A stretch of DNA of 64,000 nt from Mucilaginibacter cryoferens (lineage in GTDB: Bacteria > Bacteroidota > Bacteroidia > Sphingobacteriales > Sphingobacteriaceae), in assembly GCF_014205845.1 (NCBI RefSeq), contig NZ_JACHCR010000027.1, forward strand, positions 41,597 through 105,596, written 5' to 3'. Both the position numbers and the translations under genes were made by a program. Below the pieces are notes generated by a model. It was given only the letters and a program-made list of their open reading frames with translations. It searched no databases and was not told the origin of the DNA. Below, piece after piece: positions 16,849 through 26,575 of this stretch (position 1 is the first letter of the stretch; each line of letters starts with the position of its first letter).

Positions 16849-18777
16849 TTACCTTCGTTTTATATAGTAAACAATTTTAGTATCGTAGTTACTTATAGGC
16901 ACTGTAGGCTTCGCTTTGTTATCTTTAAGGCCCGCTACTCTTATATTTTCTATCTGTATTTTCACCAGGTAGCTTTTGCTTTGCTGTGTGGTGCAAAGCA
17001 TGTTGGCGGGTAAGTTATAAGCTATTTCATAGTCATACTCGCTGGGGGCTTTTTTATATTGCGCTATCTTTTTCTGATCTGTTATTAGCCTGTCGGTTAT
17101 ATCTGTGGTGTTGAATTTTAAGCCCTCTCCATTTATTTTTAGCAAATACGTGTTTGTGCCTGTGCTTATTTGAGTAACTGTTAACCCTTCCTGTTTATCA
17201 GTAACAAATTTATCAGTAACAGTATCTGATCTCATTGCCGGGCTAAAAGAAAAATCATATCCTTTAATGTCCTTGATATCTGAGTTTGCCTGGAAACCAT
17301 AGTCGTTAATAATACTCGGTTCCTCGTTTTCGTTATACCATAATTCGAAAGTACTTAAGCCGAGTTGTTGTTTGGCCCAGTCGAATTTGATGCCCCTTAA
17401 CTCCCGCCTATCTGCCAGCCTATCATTATATCTGTTACGGCTTTTTAGTTTTCCTAATGAATCGCTTACCATGGTCAGGTTCTTTTTCAGATAAGGTTGC
17501 AAGGGTTCAAGGTCATAACTGTAAATAAAATAATTAAGTTCATTTACGGCACGGCTACCATCTTTCCGGCTTATTTTTTTACTATCAACGGGTATCAGTT
17601 TACCATCCTTAAAGGCATTGTGCTTTTCAAAAAACTCAATAAGGATGCGTCGTTGTGAATACATACTTACCGAAAACGCGCTTTGCGGGCCGTAAATGGA
17701 TAACATTGTTAGCACACATAATGAGATGGGGATAATTTTTATGTTTTGCTTTCTGAATATCAAAAAGTAAACGGATATAAATAAAAGCCAGCAGGCAAGC
17801 GCTATTAAAAAGTATCGCAATTCTGTAATGCCGTACATAAATACCCGCGCACCTACGGCTACAAACAGCAATCCCAGTAGTGGTATCAGTAAAAAATAGA
17901 AGCTGCGGGCGTAAATTTTAATCCACTTGTTGCCATCGTGCTCACTTATGGGATAAACCAGCAGTAACGATAATACCCCGAACACGGCATAACTTAATAT
18001 AAGGTTTGATACCAGGCCTTTTGGCAGGCTCCAATGCGCAACTATCTTTATTTCGTAGGCCAACAAGATGAGTACATAGATTGTAGATAGCGGGATGAGC
18101 ACATATTGTGTAAATATTTTCAGCGCTTTTGGATAGCTTAAGTCTTTGTTAAGTGTGGTGGTATCAACCGGTACTCCTGCCAAAAAGAAAGTGGTGGTAA
18201 ACATACCCACTATCCAAACCCACAATATGGCGTAGGTATCCCACTCAAAATTAAAATTGAATAAAAAGTTAGTAGCACCTATGGCGGCGGCAATACCCAA
18301 AAACAGCACTACTCCGTAAAGCACGCTGGTTAAAAAACGAAGAAAAAGCGTTTTATTAAACTGCCAAAATCCATTTACCTGCCCTTTGCCCGTAAATGCC
18401 GCAAAAGCCACCAGGAGGTGGAATGAGAGGCAAAGCAGGAAAAAACGAATATAATCGGCCTCGCGGGCTGTAGGGTTTATGATAAAAATGAGTGATGCAG
18501 CAAAAAGTGCAGCTATAACTTTTATAATAGCTTTGTTTTGCTTGCTCATTTCCCGGCTTTGTACAAAAAGTGTTGCCGATAAGCTAAGGAGCAAGCCCAG
18601 ATTGGCGGTCATAACCCCGCGCATCAGCCAACCTTCATGTACGCGGTTAAGGTGGCGTAATTCTACCTCAATGGTGCCGGCTATGGTGCCAATTAAAGCA
18701 AACAATAGTTCGAAAGGATATTGCTTTATGGTAGACACAAAGCCTTCGGCAAGCGTTTTTATGGATGGAAATTTCAT
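16849..18777 (-). CDS. DUF4153 polytopic membrane protein
   Basis: A 642-residue inner-membrane protein with about ten to twelve hydrophobic segments over the first 380 residues, then a soluble C-terminal region of about 250 residues. The layout and motifs such as EHDGNKWIKIYARSFYFLLIPLLG match DUF4153 proteins, whose function is unknown. It is a single gene whose 5' end faces pdhB. Confidence 0.8.
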   Translation of the reverse strand: MKFPSIKTLAEGFVSTIKQYPFELLFALIGTIAGTIEVELRHLNRVHEGWLMRGVMTANLGLLLSLSATLFVQSREMSKQNKAIIKVIAALFAASLIFIINPTAREADYIRFFLLCLSFHLLVAFAAFTGKGQVNGFWQFNKTLFLRFLTSVLYGVVLFLGIAAAIGATNFLFNFNFEWDTYAILWVWIVGMFTTTFFLAGVPVDTTTLNKDLSYPKALKIFTQYVLIPLSTIYVLILLAYEIKIVAHWSLPKGLVSNLILSYAVFGVLSLLLVYPISEHDGNKWIKIYARSFYFLLIPLLGLLFVAVGARVFMYGITELRYFLIALACWLLFISVYFLIFRKQNIKIIPISLCVLTMLSIYGPQSAFSVSMYSQRRILIEFFEKHNAFKDGKLIPVDSKKISRKDGSRAVNELNYFIYSYDLEPLQPYLKKNLTMVSDSLGKLKSRNRYNDRLADRRELRGIKFDWAKQQLGLSTFELWYNENEEPSIINDYGFQANSDIKDIKGYDFSFSPAMRSDTVTDKFVTDKQEGLTVTQISTGTNTYLLKINGEGLKFNTTDITDRLITDQKKIAQYKKAPSEYDYEIAYNLPANMLCTTQQSKSYLVKIQIENIRVAGLKDNKAKPTVPISNYDTKIVYYIKRR

Positions 18778-18856
18778 TGTGAGCAGGGTTTATATCAGCA
18801 ATGTAGGGCTTTTTGTAAAATATATGTACTAAAAATGCAAACTGCATGGGCTGCAA

Positions 18857-18886
18857 TTGCATTTCACACATTAGTGATTATATTTG
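18857..18886 (+). promoter_or_regulatory. Bacteroidota promoter of pdhB
   Basis: A -33 TTG (18857-18859) and a -7 TATATTTG (18879-18886) are separated by 19 bp, matching the housekeeping promoter of this phylum. The start codon of pdhB is 32 nt downstream. Confidence 0.6.
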
Positions 18887-18918
18887 CGGTCGCAAAAAAC
18901 ATCATTTTATACAATATA

Positions 18919-19902
18919 ATGAGAGAAATACAATTCAGAGAAGCGCTACGTGAGGCCATGGTCGAAGAAATGCGCAACGACGATAAAATATACCTGATGG
19001 GTGAAGAGGTTGCCGAATATAATGGTGCCTACAAAGTAAGCCAGGGTATGCTGGATGAATTTGGTGCAAAACGCGTTATTGATACGCCCATCTCTGAATT
19101 AGGCTTTGCCGGTATCGGTATTGGCTCGGCCATGAATGGTTTACGCCCGATTATTGAGTTTATGACCTTTAACTTTTCGTTAGTGGCTATAGATCAGATC
19201 ATCAATGGCGCTGCCAAAATCATGTCGATGAGCGGTGGTCAGTTTTCTGTACCAATCGTTTTTCGTGGTCCAACCGGTAACGCGGGTATGCTTAGTTCGC
19301 AGCACTCACAGTGTTTCGAAAACTGGTACGCCAACTGCCCGGGTTTAAAGGTAGTAGTACCATCAAACCCTTACGATGCAAAAGGATTGCTAAAATCAGC
19401 AATACTTGATCCAGACCCGGTTATTTTCATGGAATCTGAATTAATGTATGGCGATAAAGGCGAAGTGCCTGAAGAAACTTACTACATACCATTGGGTAAA
19501 GCTAAAGTGGTAACAGAAGGTACCGATGTAACTTTAGTTGGCTTTGGTAAGATAATGAAAGTGGTTATTGCCGCCGCTGCCGAACTGGCAAAAGAAGGCA
19601 TCCATGCCGAAGTGATTGACCTGCGCACTGTACGCCCTATTGATTACGAAACCGTTATCAATTCGGTTAAAAAAACAAACCGTTTGGTTATCATCGAAGA
19701 AAGCTGGCCTTTAGGTTCTATTGCTACCGAGGTTGCTTTTAAAGTACAAAAAGATGCTTTTGACTACCTTGATGCGCCTGTATTGCGTATAATGGGTGGC
19801 GATGTACCTTTGCCTTACGCTCCTACATTAATACAGGAATACCTGCCAAACCCAGAAAGGGTTATTAAGGCGGTTAAAGAGGTGTTGTACGTTACTAAAT
19901 AA
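18919..19902 (+). CDS. pdhB: pyruvate dehydrogenase E1 component, beta subunit
   Basis: With the alpha subunit, which is not in this window, it decarboxylates pyruvate using thiamine diphosphate and passes the acetyl group to E2 lipoamide. The 327-residue protein has the transketolase pyrimidine domain (REIQFREALREAMVEEM, MGEEVAEYNGAYKVSQG, DTPISELGFAGIGIGSA) and the C-terminal transketolase domain (VTLVGFGKIM, VIDLRTVRPID, EESWPLGSIATEV). The ATG at 18919 is downstream of a well-formed promoter. It is a lone gene with its own terminator. A branched-chain 2-oxoacid E1 beta is a less likely reading. Confidence 0.92.
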   Translation: MREIQFREALREAMVEEMRNDDKIYLMGEEVAEYNGAYKVSQGMLDEFGAKRVIDTPISELGFAGIGIGSAMNGLRPIIEFMTFNFSLVAIDQIINGAAKIMSMSGGQFSVPIVFRGPTGNAGMLSSQHSQCFENWYANCPGLKVVVPSNPYDAKGLLKSAILDPDPVIFMESELMYGDKGEVPEETYYIPLGKAKVVTEGTDVTLVGFGKIMKVVIAAAAELAKEGIHAEVIDLRTVRPIDYETVINSVKKTNRLVIIEESWPLGSIATEVAFKVQKDAFDYLDAPVLRIMGGDVPLPYAPTLIQEYLPNPERVIKAVKEVLYVTK

Positions 19903-19962
19903 TAACACGATTTTGGATGTACAGGATTTTTTCTTGTCGCCCGCAAAATTTATAACATAAGC

Positions 19963-19991
19963 AAAGAGCCCGGTAGTTTATCGGGCTCTTT
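19963..19991 (+). terminator. intrinsic terminator of pdhB
   Basis: A 10-bp stem AAAGAGCCCG / CGGGCTCTTT followed by T-rich sequence lies 60 bp after pdhB and 16 bp before the next gene. Confidence 0.8.
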
Positions 19992-20007
19992 CATTTTAAA
20001 ACAAACC

Positions 20008-20226
20008 ATGGCAGAATCAAACGTAAAAGACAGCAACGGCAACATTCTTAACGATGGTGACTCGGTAACCCTAATAAAGAGCTTAAAAGTTAAAGGTGGC
20101 GGCGTAACGCTTAAACAAGGCACCCTGGTAAAAAAAATCAGGCTTACAGATGATGATAAAGAAGTTGATTGCAAAATAGACGGCATGAGCATTGTGCTTA
20201 AAACCGAATTTTTGAAGAAAAGGTAA
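20008..20226 (+). CDS. PhnA-like small protein (zinc ribbon absent)
   Basis: A 72-residue protein consisting only of the C-terminal PhnA/YjdM domain: [40 protein letters not shown] and [19 protein letters not shown]. The N-terminal zinc-ribbon found in longer members is missing. Despite the historical name the family has no proven phosphonate role. The gene stands alone right behind the pdhB terminator, which may overlap its promoter region. Confidence 0.85.
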   Translation: MAESNVKDSNGNILNDGDSVTLIKSLKVKGGGVTLKQGTLVKKIRLTDDDKEVDCKIDGMSIVLKTEFLKKR

Positions 20227-20287
20227 GCGGTTGATATTGATGTAAAGACTATCCTAAACCTTTACATCAACGTAATCTTGCTAAAAC

Positions 20288-21835
20288 TTATTTCACCGCA
20301 CTATCGGCCATTGCAGCAATATAATCAGGCGTTTTGCGGATGTTGTTAAGGTCTTCATCGTTAGCTGCAAACTTTTTAGAATAGCCCGCATCTATTGCCT
20401 TTTTTAGATAGATATTAGCTTCATCTGGCTTATTCATTATTGAAAATACACAGGCTATATTATAGTAATGGGTTAATACATCATCTGGGTTGGGGGTAAT
20501 CAGAACCTGTTGCTGTAATATCTGCAATGCCAGATCTGGATGGCCGGTGTAAAACTGGGCGAAAATATAACTTACCGATGATTTGGCAGTATCTAAACCA
20601 ATTACCTTATTAAGATCATTTAGAGCCAGTTGCTTGTCGGCCCCCATCTTTAAATAAGCCCTACCCCTTGTATAATATGGCGAAATGTTATACGGATTAA
20701 GTGCGATTGCAGTAGTACATTCATCTATAACTTGTTGGTTTTGGTTAAGTACATACAAGTTTGTTGCTTTTTCGCTATGCAGGGCGGCCAGCATCTTGTT
20801 GTCTTTTAATATTTGCAATGCTTTGTTAAAATCATCAATAGCAAGCCCGGGCTCCCCTATCTGGCTGTAAATACTGCCGCGGGTCCAGTAAATGTCGCCG
20901 CTTTGGGGCGCTAAATTAATGGCTTTTGATATATCATCCATTGCTTTTTGCGGTTGTAGCGATCGGGTTTCATTGATAGAGCGGTTTTCATACAAAAGAG
21001 CCAGGTTTTCCTTATCTGCCTGGTAAAATGGCATTGCTGCAGTGTAATCATCAACAGCAAGCTGATAATCGCCGTTTACCTGATAGGTAAAGCCACGATG
21101 CCAGTATAAGTTACCACTATTGGGGTTTAATTTAATAGCGGTATTAAAATCGTTTATTGATTCCCGATATTGTTTTAAGTTACGTTTACTTACTCCGCGG
21201 CCATCGTATATCAGCGCCATTTGCAAAGGGTTTTCGGTTACGTAAAATATAGCAGAAGTATAATCGTCAATAGCCTGTTGGTAATTACCTTTAATGTTAT
21301 TGATAAAAGCCCGATGCCAGTAAGCACCGCCCTGCGGCACATGTTGAGCTATGGCCAGCGTAAAATCATTAATAGCTTTATCATATTGTTTTAATGATAC
21401 TTCGTTTGAACCCCGGTTGTCATACAAAATAGATAAGTTTTGGTTATTGGCCTTAAAAAACGGAATGGCTTTGGTATAGTCATTAATGCCCTGCTGAAAC
21501 TCGCCCGCCCGGCTATATGCAAAGCCTCTGTTCCAATAGGCAAATGGGTATTGAGGGCTGGCCGCTATCGCTATGGTCTCGTCTGCAATGGCTTCTCTAT
21601 AAAGTTTTAGTTCGGTTTTACACGCAGCGCGTTTATCGTATAAAATGGTAAGTATAACTTTATTGTTTTTATTTATAGCAATTGCTTTTGTATAATTGGT
21701 TATTGCGCCGGTATAGTCTCCGGCCTGTGTAAGTTCGGCAGCTTTTTTAACATATTCAATTCCGTTTTGGGCATAAGAAGCTGCTGCCGGCATCATTAGT
21801 GCGCCAAAGCATAAAAGCTTTAAATAGTTGTTCAT
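20288..21835 (-). CDS. exported tetratricopeptide-repeat protein
   Basis: A 515-residue protein with a signal peptide (MNNYLKLLCFGALMMPAAAS, ending SYAQ) followed by about a dozen TPR units with the usual pattern, for example AYWNRGFAYSRAGEFQQGIN and LYWHRGFTYQVNGDYQLAVD. TPR arrays are protein-protein scaffolds; no catalytic domain is present. The ATG at 21835 gives a proper signal peptide, whereas the longer open frame upstream reads through the divergent control region. Confidence 0.88.
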   Translation of the reverse strand: MNNYLKLLCFGALMMPAAASYAQNGIEYVKKAAELTQAGDYTGAITNYTKAIAINKNNKVILTILYDKRAACKTELKLYREAIADETIAIAASPQYPFAYWNRGFAYSRAGEFQQGINDYTKAIPFFKANNQNLSILYDNRGSNEVSLKQYDKAINDFTLAIAQHVPQGGAYWHRAFINNIKGNYQQAIDDYTSAIFYVTENPLQMALIYDGRGVSKRNLKQYRESINDFNTAIKLNPNSGNLYWHRGFTYQVNGDYQLAVDDYTAAMPFYQADKENLALLYENRSINETRSLQPQKAMDDISKAINLAPQSGDIYWTRGSIYSQIGEPGLAIDDFNKALQILKDNKMLAALHSEKATNLYVLNQNQQVIDECTTAIALNPYNISPYYTRGRAYLKMGADKQLALNDLNKVIGLDTAKSSVSYIFAQFYTGHPDLALQILQQQVLITPNPDDVLTHYYNIACVFSIMNKPDEANIYLKKAIDAGYSKKFAANDEDLNNIRKTPDYIAAMADSAVK

Positions 21836-22014
21836 ATAGTTTAATAAGGGATAATCAAGAGATTTCAATATAGGTATTAATGCCAAAATATTTTTAGCTA
21901 ATATAAATATTATTGAATAGCGTGCTTTTGGCAATGTTATTTTATATGGCATTAATAATTGATAAAGGTGATATTGCATAAATTCCCTATTTTAGGCGTA
22001 CAATTACTACAAGT

Positions 22015-22530
22015 ATGAAAAGCCCACTTTTAAAAGGCCTTCGGTCTTTTGTTTTTATTGTATTGGCATCGGCCATTGGCACTGGTGCTTATGCCCAAAC
22101 TAAAACTGCAACTAAGCCCGAAGCCGTCGCCAAATCAGCAACAACATCAGTAGCTGGTATTACCGGCCCCACAACGCTGATAGAGAAGTTTTTTAGAAGC
22201 TACGATAAAGAGAGTACCACCAAGGCGATGATTGATATTTTTAAAACCAATCCGCTTATCGACTCTAACAGTTTGGTAAGACTGATAACTAAAATAGATA
22301 CCACCCGCAGTATTATAGGGGCCTATTTGGGTAAAGATCTAATCGTTCAGCGTAAAGCATCAAACAGCCTGGTGCTGTATAGCTACCTGGTAAAACACCA
22401 GAACCAGCCGCTAAGGTTTACCTTTTTGTTTTATAAGCCTAAAAACGAATGGGTAATTTACCGCCTCTACTTTGACGATTCGGTAAGCAGCGAGCTCGAA
22501 CAATCTGCCAAGCTTACCGCGAAACCGTGA
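22015..22530 (+). CDS. exported protein of unknown function
   Basis: A 171-residue protein with a signal peptide (leader ending GAYAQ), a Lys/Ala/Thr-rich linker and a folded domain starting at LIEKFFRSYDKESTTKAMID. The later part (IVQRKASNSLVLYSYLVKHQ and FTFLFYKPKNEWVIYRLYFD) looks like a small alpha/beta cone domain of the NTF2-like kind, but I cannot assign a family. It is divergent from the TPR gene. Confidence 0.75.
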   Translation: MKSPLLKGLRSFVFIVLASAIGTGAYAQTKTATKPEAVAKSATTSVAGITGPTTLIEKFFRSYDKESTTKAMIDIFKTNPLIDSNSLVRLITKIDTTRSIIGAYLGKDLIVQRKASNSLVLYSYLVKHQNQPLRFTFLFYKPKNEWVIYRLYFDDSVSSELEQSAKLTAKP

Positions 22531-22544
22531 TTTTGGAGTAAGGA

Positions 22545-22749
22545 TTTTTGGAGCAAGGAGTAAGGATTAACTTCGTTGAGGGCTACGCCATTTTGGATTA
22601 TCAGACTAAGGATTTTCTGATGGGAAGCTTAAAGAGAGAGAAATAACAATACTAAATACAAAAAAGAGCAAGAATGATAAACCCTTGCTCTTTTTTGTAT
22701 TTAATGATATGATCCTTTATCCCCAAATCTTTGCTCCTTGCTCCAAAAA
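22545..22749. repeat. outer inverted repeat enclosing a terminator
   Basis: TTTTTGGAGCAAGGAG (22545-22560) is perfectly complementary to 22734-22749. The arms continue imperfectly on both sides with the words GGAGTAAGGAT / ATCATTACTCC. The unit encloses the 19-bp terminator stem at 22654-22702, giving a nested structure between convergent genes. Confidence 0.7.
22654..22702. terminator. strong bidirectional terminator
   Basis: A 19-bp perfect stem (AAATACAAAAAAGAGCAAG and its complement) with an 11-nt loop has A- and T-runs built into the arms. It lies between the exported-protein gene and prfA, which converge. Confidence 0.85.
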
Positions 22750-22771
22750 TCATTACTCCGCGAAGCGTCCT

Positions 22772-23845
22772 TTAAACTACAGTTCCTTCTTTTAGCTTTT
22801 CTGCATTCTCGGCAAATTGCAACGCTTCCATAATTTCCTGTATATCGCCGTTTAGTACGCCGGGAAGGTTGTATATGGTTAAACCGATGCGGTGTTCGGT
22901 TAAACGGCCTTGTGGATAGTTATAGGTACGTACCTTGGCCGACCTGTCGCCGGTTGATACCATTGTTTTACGTTTTTTGGATGTTTCTTCCAGGTGTTTT
23001 TGCAACTCCATTTCGTAAACACGTGAGCGTAATACCTGTAATGCTTTATCGTAATTTTTTAACTGCGATTTTTGATCCTGGCACTGGGCAACAATGCCGG
23101 ATGGTAAGTGGGTTAACCGCACAGCCGAATACGTGGTATTTACCGACTGACCACCCGGGCCAGACGCGCAGAACAGATCCTTACGGATATCGCTCACCTG
23201 CAAATCAATATCAAACTCATCAACCTCTGGTAGTACCACCACAGATGCGGCAGAGGTGTGTACGCGGCCCTGGGTTTCGGTATCTGGTACACGTTGTACA
23301 CGGTGAACGCCCGATTCGTATTTTAAGGTGCCATAAGCATCTTCGGCTATTACGTTAAACACAACCTCTTTGTAGCCGCCGCTGGTGCCTTCGGTATAAT
23401 CAACCAATTCGGTTTTCCAGCCGCGTTTTTCGCAGTAGCGGATGTACATGCGGTAAAGGTCGCCGGCAAACAAGGCGGCTTCATCGCCACCCGTACCACC
23501 GCGTATCTCTACCATGGCATTCTTACTATCTTCAGGATCTTTAGGGATCAGCATCAGGCGGATAACCTCTTCAATTTCTTCCTGTTGGGTAAGCAGCTCG
23601 TCCAGCTCCATTTTAGCCATTTCGCGAAACTCTTCGTCTTTCTCGGTAGCTAAAATCTCTTTGTTGCTATCTATGTTGCTCATAATGTTGCGGTATATAT
23701 TATACTCGTCAACAATTTTGGCCAAATCTTTATATTCTTTATTCAGCTGGGCATAGCGCTTCATATCCTGCATTACTTCAGGATTACTCAATTCGCCTTC
23801 AACGGTTTTCCAGCGTTGAAATATCAGTTCTAATTTCTCTAACAT
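22772..23845 (-). CDS. prfA: peptide chain release factor 1
   Basis: It recognises UAA and UAG stop codons and triggers peptide release. At 357 residues it has the universal GGQ motif (231-233 in [10 protein letters not shown]) and the tripeptide anticodon region PDT (187-189 in [16 protein letters not shown]), a PxT form in the type 1 factor position. The HRVQR context and C-terminal [17 protein letters not shown] are typical. The ATG is followed by a standard N-terminus. Confidence 0.95.
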   Translation of the reverse strand: MLEKLELIFQRWKTVEGELSNPEVMQDMKRYAQLNKEYKDLAKIVDEYNIYRNIMSNIDSNKEILATEKDEEFREMAKMELDELLTQQEEIEEVIRLMLIPKDPEDSKNAMVEIRGGTGGDEAALFAGDLYRMYIRYCEKRGWKTELVDYTEGTSGGYKEVVFNVIAEDAYGTLKYESGVHRVQRVPDTETQGRVHTSAASVVVLPEVDEFDIDLQVSDIRKDLFCASGPGGQSVNTTYSAVRLTHLPSGIVAQCQDQKSQLKNYDKALQVLRSRVYEMELQKHLEETSKKRKTMVSTGDRSAKVRTYNYPQGRLTEHRIGLTIYNLPGVLNGDIQEIMEALQFAENAEKLKEGTVV

Positions 23846-24050
23846 ATGGTGTATTCAAAAGCTTATTAAAGCAGCTTTGGCTGATGATGGTCCGGCTTAT
23901 GAAAGGCGTTACGTTTCGGTCGGTTTACAGGCTTGCTTCAAAAAACGCACAAAAATACGCATTTTCATGCATATATTTTTTCAGCAGATTGTAAGAAGTT
24001 CTAAGCTCAAAGTTTTTTTGAATTACGACTATATACTTAAGACTTTGTAC

Positions 24051-24809
24051 TTAAACATCGTGCTTTTCAAAATACTCCAGCTTCAACTCTTCCCCATCAA
24101 ACACGGCGTAGGTATTATAATTAACCCATTCGCCCAGGTTAATGTAGCGGCTTTCGGGGCTTAGTTGTATATCAAGGGGTTTATGGCGGTGGCCAAAAAC
24201 AAGGTAGTCGTAAAAGTTCGTTTTTAATTCTTCGCGGCAAAAGGTAACCAGCCACTCCTGTTCTCCGGGTTTACTATCTTCTTTTTTTGTATTGCCGATG
24301 CGGCTATGGGTAGACCAGTAATTGGCTATACCAACACCCAGATTGGGGTGCACCCTTGCAAACAGCCACTGGCAAAAGCCGCTGCGGAAAAAGTTTTTTA
24401 AAGCCTTGTAAAAGTTATCGCCGGGCCCAAGTCCATCGCCATGGTGCAGGAAGAATTTTTTGCCGCTCCGCTCTATCTTTACCTCATCGCTAATGATGGT
24501 TGCACCCAGTTCTTGTTCAAAATAGTTAAACATCCACATATCGTGGTTGCCTTTAAACAGGTAAAGTTTTACACCGGCATCTGTCAATTCGGCCAGTTTA
24601 CCTAAAAAGCGAATGTAGCCACGGGGCACAACGGTTTTATATTCAAACCAAAAGTCGAAAATATCGCCCATTAAAAAGAGCTCGGCAGCATCGGCCTTTA
24701 TGCTATCCAACCAGCGTATTATCCTGTCTTCGCGTTGGCGGCTACCGGCATGGCCACCGGCGCCCAAATGGAAATCAGAAGCAAAATAAAGTTTGTTACG
24801 GACTGGCAT
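24051..24809 (-). CDS. lpxH: UDP-2,3-diacylglucosamine diphosphatase
   Basis: It hydrolyses UDP-2,3-diacylglucosamine to lipid X in lipid A synthesis, at the inner face of the cytoplasmic membrane. The calcineurin-like metal ligands are in order: Asp12 and His14 in SDFHLG, Asp49 in MGDIFDFW, Asn88-His89-Asp90 in KGNHDMW, the HHGDG motif at 122-126 and His207/His209 in FGHRHKP. The ATG at 24809 (MPVRNKLYFASDFH) is used; the in-frame TTG 9 nt upstream is part of a promoter-like box. A general metallophosphoesterase role is the alternative. Confidence 0.88.
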   Translation of the reverse strand: MPVRNKLYFASDFHLGAGGHAGSRQREDRIIRWLDSIKADAAELFLMGDIFDFWFEYKTVVPRGYIRFLGKLAELTDAGVKLYLFKGNHDMWMFNYFEQELGATIISDEVKIERSGKKFFLHHGDGLGPGDNFYKALKNFFRSGFCQWLFARVHPNLGVGIANYWSTHSRIGNTKKEDSKPGEQEWLVTFCREELKTNFYDYLVFGHRHKPLDIQLSPESRYINLGEWVNYNTYAVFDGEELKLEYFEKHDV

Positions 24810-24815
24810 ATGCGG

Positions 24816-24823
24816 CAAAAATA
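24816..24823 (-). promoter_or_regulatory. possible -7 element directly before lpxH
   Basis: On the minus strand TATTTTTG ends 6 nt before the lpxH ATG, the same spacing as before aat and ruvC. A -33 box is not evident. Confidence 0.4.
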
Positions 24824-24917
24824 CGTTTAAAGCACCAAAGGAAAAAATATGTCCTTACCATATTGATGGGTTTCACCCCCATTGCTATTCTCTATTCCAT
24901 TACTAAAAATATTAACC

Positions 24918-24925
24918 TAAATTTG
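24918..24925 (+). promoter_or_regulatory. possible -7 element of rmuC
   Basis: TAAATTTG lies 17 nt before the rmuC start codon and matches the -7 consensus of the phylum. Confidence 0.45.
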
Positions 24926-24942
24926 CTAATATTTTTATCAAA

Positions 24943-26313
24943 ATGAGTGCGGATATTTTAATTGTTGTTGCTGTTGTTATTTTGCTGATAGCTGTTTTGT
25001 TGTTTGTAAAAAAGCCAAAAGCTGTTGAGCTGATCTCGGTTGAAGAACTGAACAGGCTCCGGATGGAGAGTGATCAGCTTAAAATAGCCTTAGCCAAAGC
25101 CGAGGAAAAAGCTAATTGGCTATTAGCCGATAAAGAAAGCGTTACCCAGTTTTTGAAGGAGGATAAAGACCGGATACTGGATGAGCTTTTCCAGGAAAGG
25201 GCATCACTGGCGCAGGCTAATCAATCATTAGATAGTTTAAAATCATATTACAGCTCGCAACAGGAAAAAATGCAGGAGCAAAAGGTAGAGATTGAGCAAA
25301 TCCGCACGCAGTTTCAGCGGGAGTTTGAGAACGTGGCAGAGAAATTATTAAAAGAAAAGTCGAAGGAATTTGTAGATGTAAACCGAACCAACCTGGATAT
25401 GATCCTTAACCCGCTTAAAGAAAACCTGAAGGCGTTTGAGGATAAGGTAGAAAAGGTGTACAACATGGAAGCCGCCGAACGCAATACCTTAAAAGGTGTA
25501 ATAACCCAACTGATGGACCTTAACAAGCAAATAAGCGATGAGGCCCAGAATTTAACAAAAGCCCTTAAAGGGGATAATAAAAAGCAAGGTAACTGGGGCG
25601 AAGTGATATTAGAGCGGGTGCTGGAGCGCTCTGGCCTTATGAAAGATCAGGAGTACCGCATCCAGGCGGCTATGCAGGCTACAGATGGCACCCGTTACCA
25701 GCCCGATGTGATCATTGATCTGCCCGATGACAAGCACCTGATCATCGATTCGAAAGTTTCTTTAATTGCCTACGAGCGATTGGTAAATGCGGATACTGAG
25801 GAAGATAGAAGACTGTTTGCCAAAGCGCATGTAGAATCTATCAAAAGCCACATTAGTGGCCTCTCTGCCAAAAAATATCACGATCTGTACAAGATCAACT
25901 CGCCCGATTTTGTGTTGCTTTTTGTGCCTATAGAATCATCTTTTAGTATCGCTGTGCAATTGGATGGCGAACTGTTTAATTATGCCTGGGATAAAAAGGT
26001 GGTGATTGTTAGTCCATCAACGCTGTTGGCTACCTTACGCACCATTGCCAGTATGTGGAAACAGGAGCGGCAAAACCGTAACGTGCTGGAAATTGCCCGC
26101 CTTAGCGGCGATATGTACGATAAATTTGTAGGCTTTTTGGGCGATATGGATAATATAGGCAAAAACATTACCAATACCCAAAATGCCTATAACAGCGCGC
26201 TAAACAAACTATCTGATGGCCGCGGCAACCTCACAACTACCGCCGAAAAGATCAAGAAATTAGGAGCCAAGGCCGATAAGCAAATTGATAATAAGTTTTT
26301 GGGGGATGATTAA
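24943..26313 (+). CDS. rmuC: DNA recombination protein RmuC
   Basis: A 456-residue protein with one N-terminal membrane helix (ILIVVAVVILLIAVLLFVKK), a long coiled coil to about residue 130 and a C-terminal PD-(D/E)XK-like nuclease domain. The last is recognised by GNWGEVILERVLERSGLM, QPDVIIDLPDDKHLIIDSKV and VIVSPSTLLATLRTIASMWK. RmuC limits inverted-repeat-driven rearrangements, which is notable in a genome so rich in palindromes. It has its own promoter-like box. Confidence 0.93.
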   Translation: MSADILIVVAVVILLIAVLLFVKKPKAVELISVEELNRLRMESDQLKIALAKAEEKANWLLADKESVTQFLKEDKDRILDELFQERASLAQANQSLDSLKSYYSSQQEKMQEQKVEIEQIRTQFQREFENVAEKLLKEKSKEFVDVNRTNLDMILNPLKENLKAFEDKVEKVYNMEAAERNTLKGVITQLMDLNKQISDEAQNLTKALKGDNKKQGNWGEVILERVLERSGLMKDQEYRIQAAMQATDGTRYQPDVIIDLPDDKHLIIDSKVSLIAYERLVNADTEEDRRLFAKAHVESIKSHISGLSAKKYHDLYKINSPDFVLLFVPIESSFSIAVQLDGELFNYAWDKKVVIVSPSTLLATLRTIASMWKQERQNRNVLEIARLSGDMYDKFVGFLGDMDNIGKNITNTQNAYNSALNKLSDGRGNLTTTAEKIKKLGAKADKQIDNKFLGDD

Positions 26314-26390
26314 TTGCTTGTTATCGCTTTTCTCATTGCGGGAAATGGAAATCTGTGGACTCTGAAGGGGAAATGATGTTTGAAAAGTTT

Positions 26391-26480
26391 GTCATGCTGA
26401 GGCACGAAGCATCTATTCGCCGACTATACAGGGCGAATAGGCATGGCGGCTAATAGACTCTTCACTGCGTTCAGAATGAC
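26391..26480. repeat. dispersed intergenic palindrome (GTCATGCTGA type)
   Basis: The unit begins GTCATGCTGAGGCACGAAGC and ends TTCACTGCGTTCAGAATGAC, so its outer ends are inverted copies. In the centre CTATTCGCC and GGCGAATAG form a 9-bp stem. Repeats of this wording are common between genes in Bacteroidota genomes. The rest of the 26314-26575 gap shows no gene. Confidence 0.75.
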
Positions 26481-26575
26481 AAAAGGGGGAGTTTTTAATA
26501 CGTAATGGGTAGCGATAGCGTGGCAATCTCGTTGCCCTATAGCGCGATTTGTATGGCTCTTCGCTCATCAAAGAC

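Noticed and set aside
18721..18918. Extended N-terminus of pdhB
   Set aside because: The in-frame region lies upstream of a good promoter and overlaps the start of the divergent DUF4153 gene.
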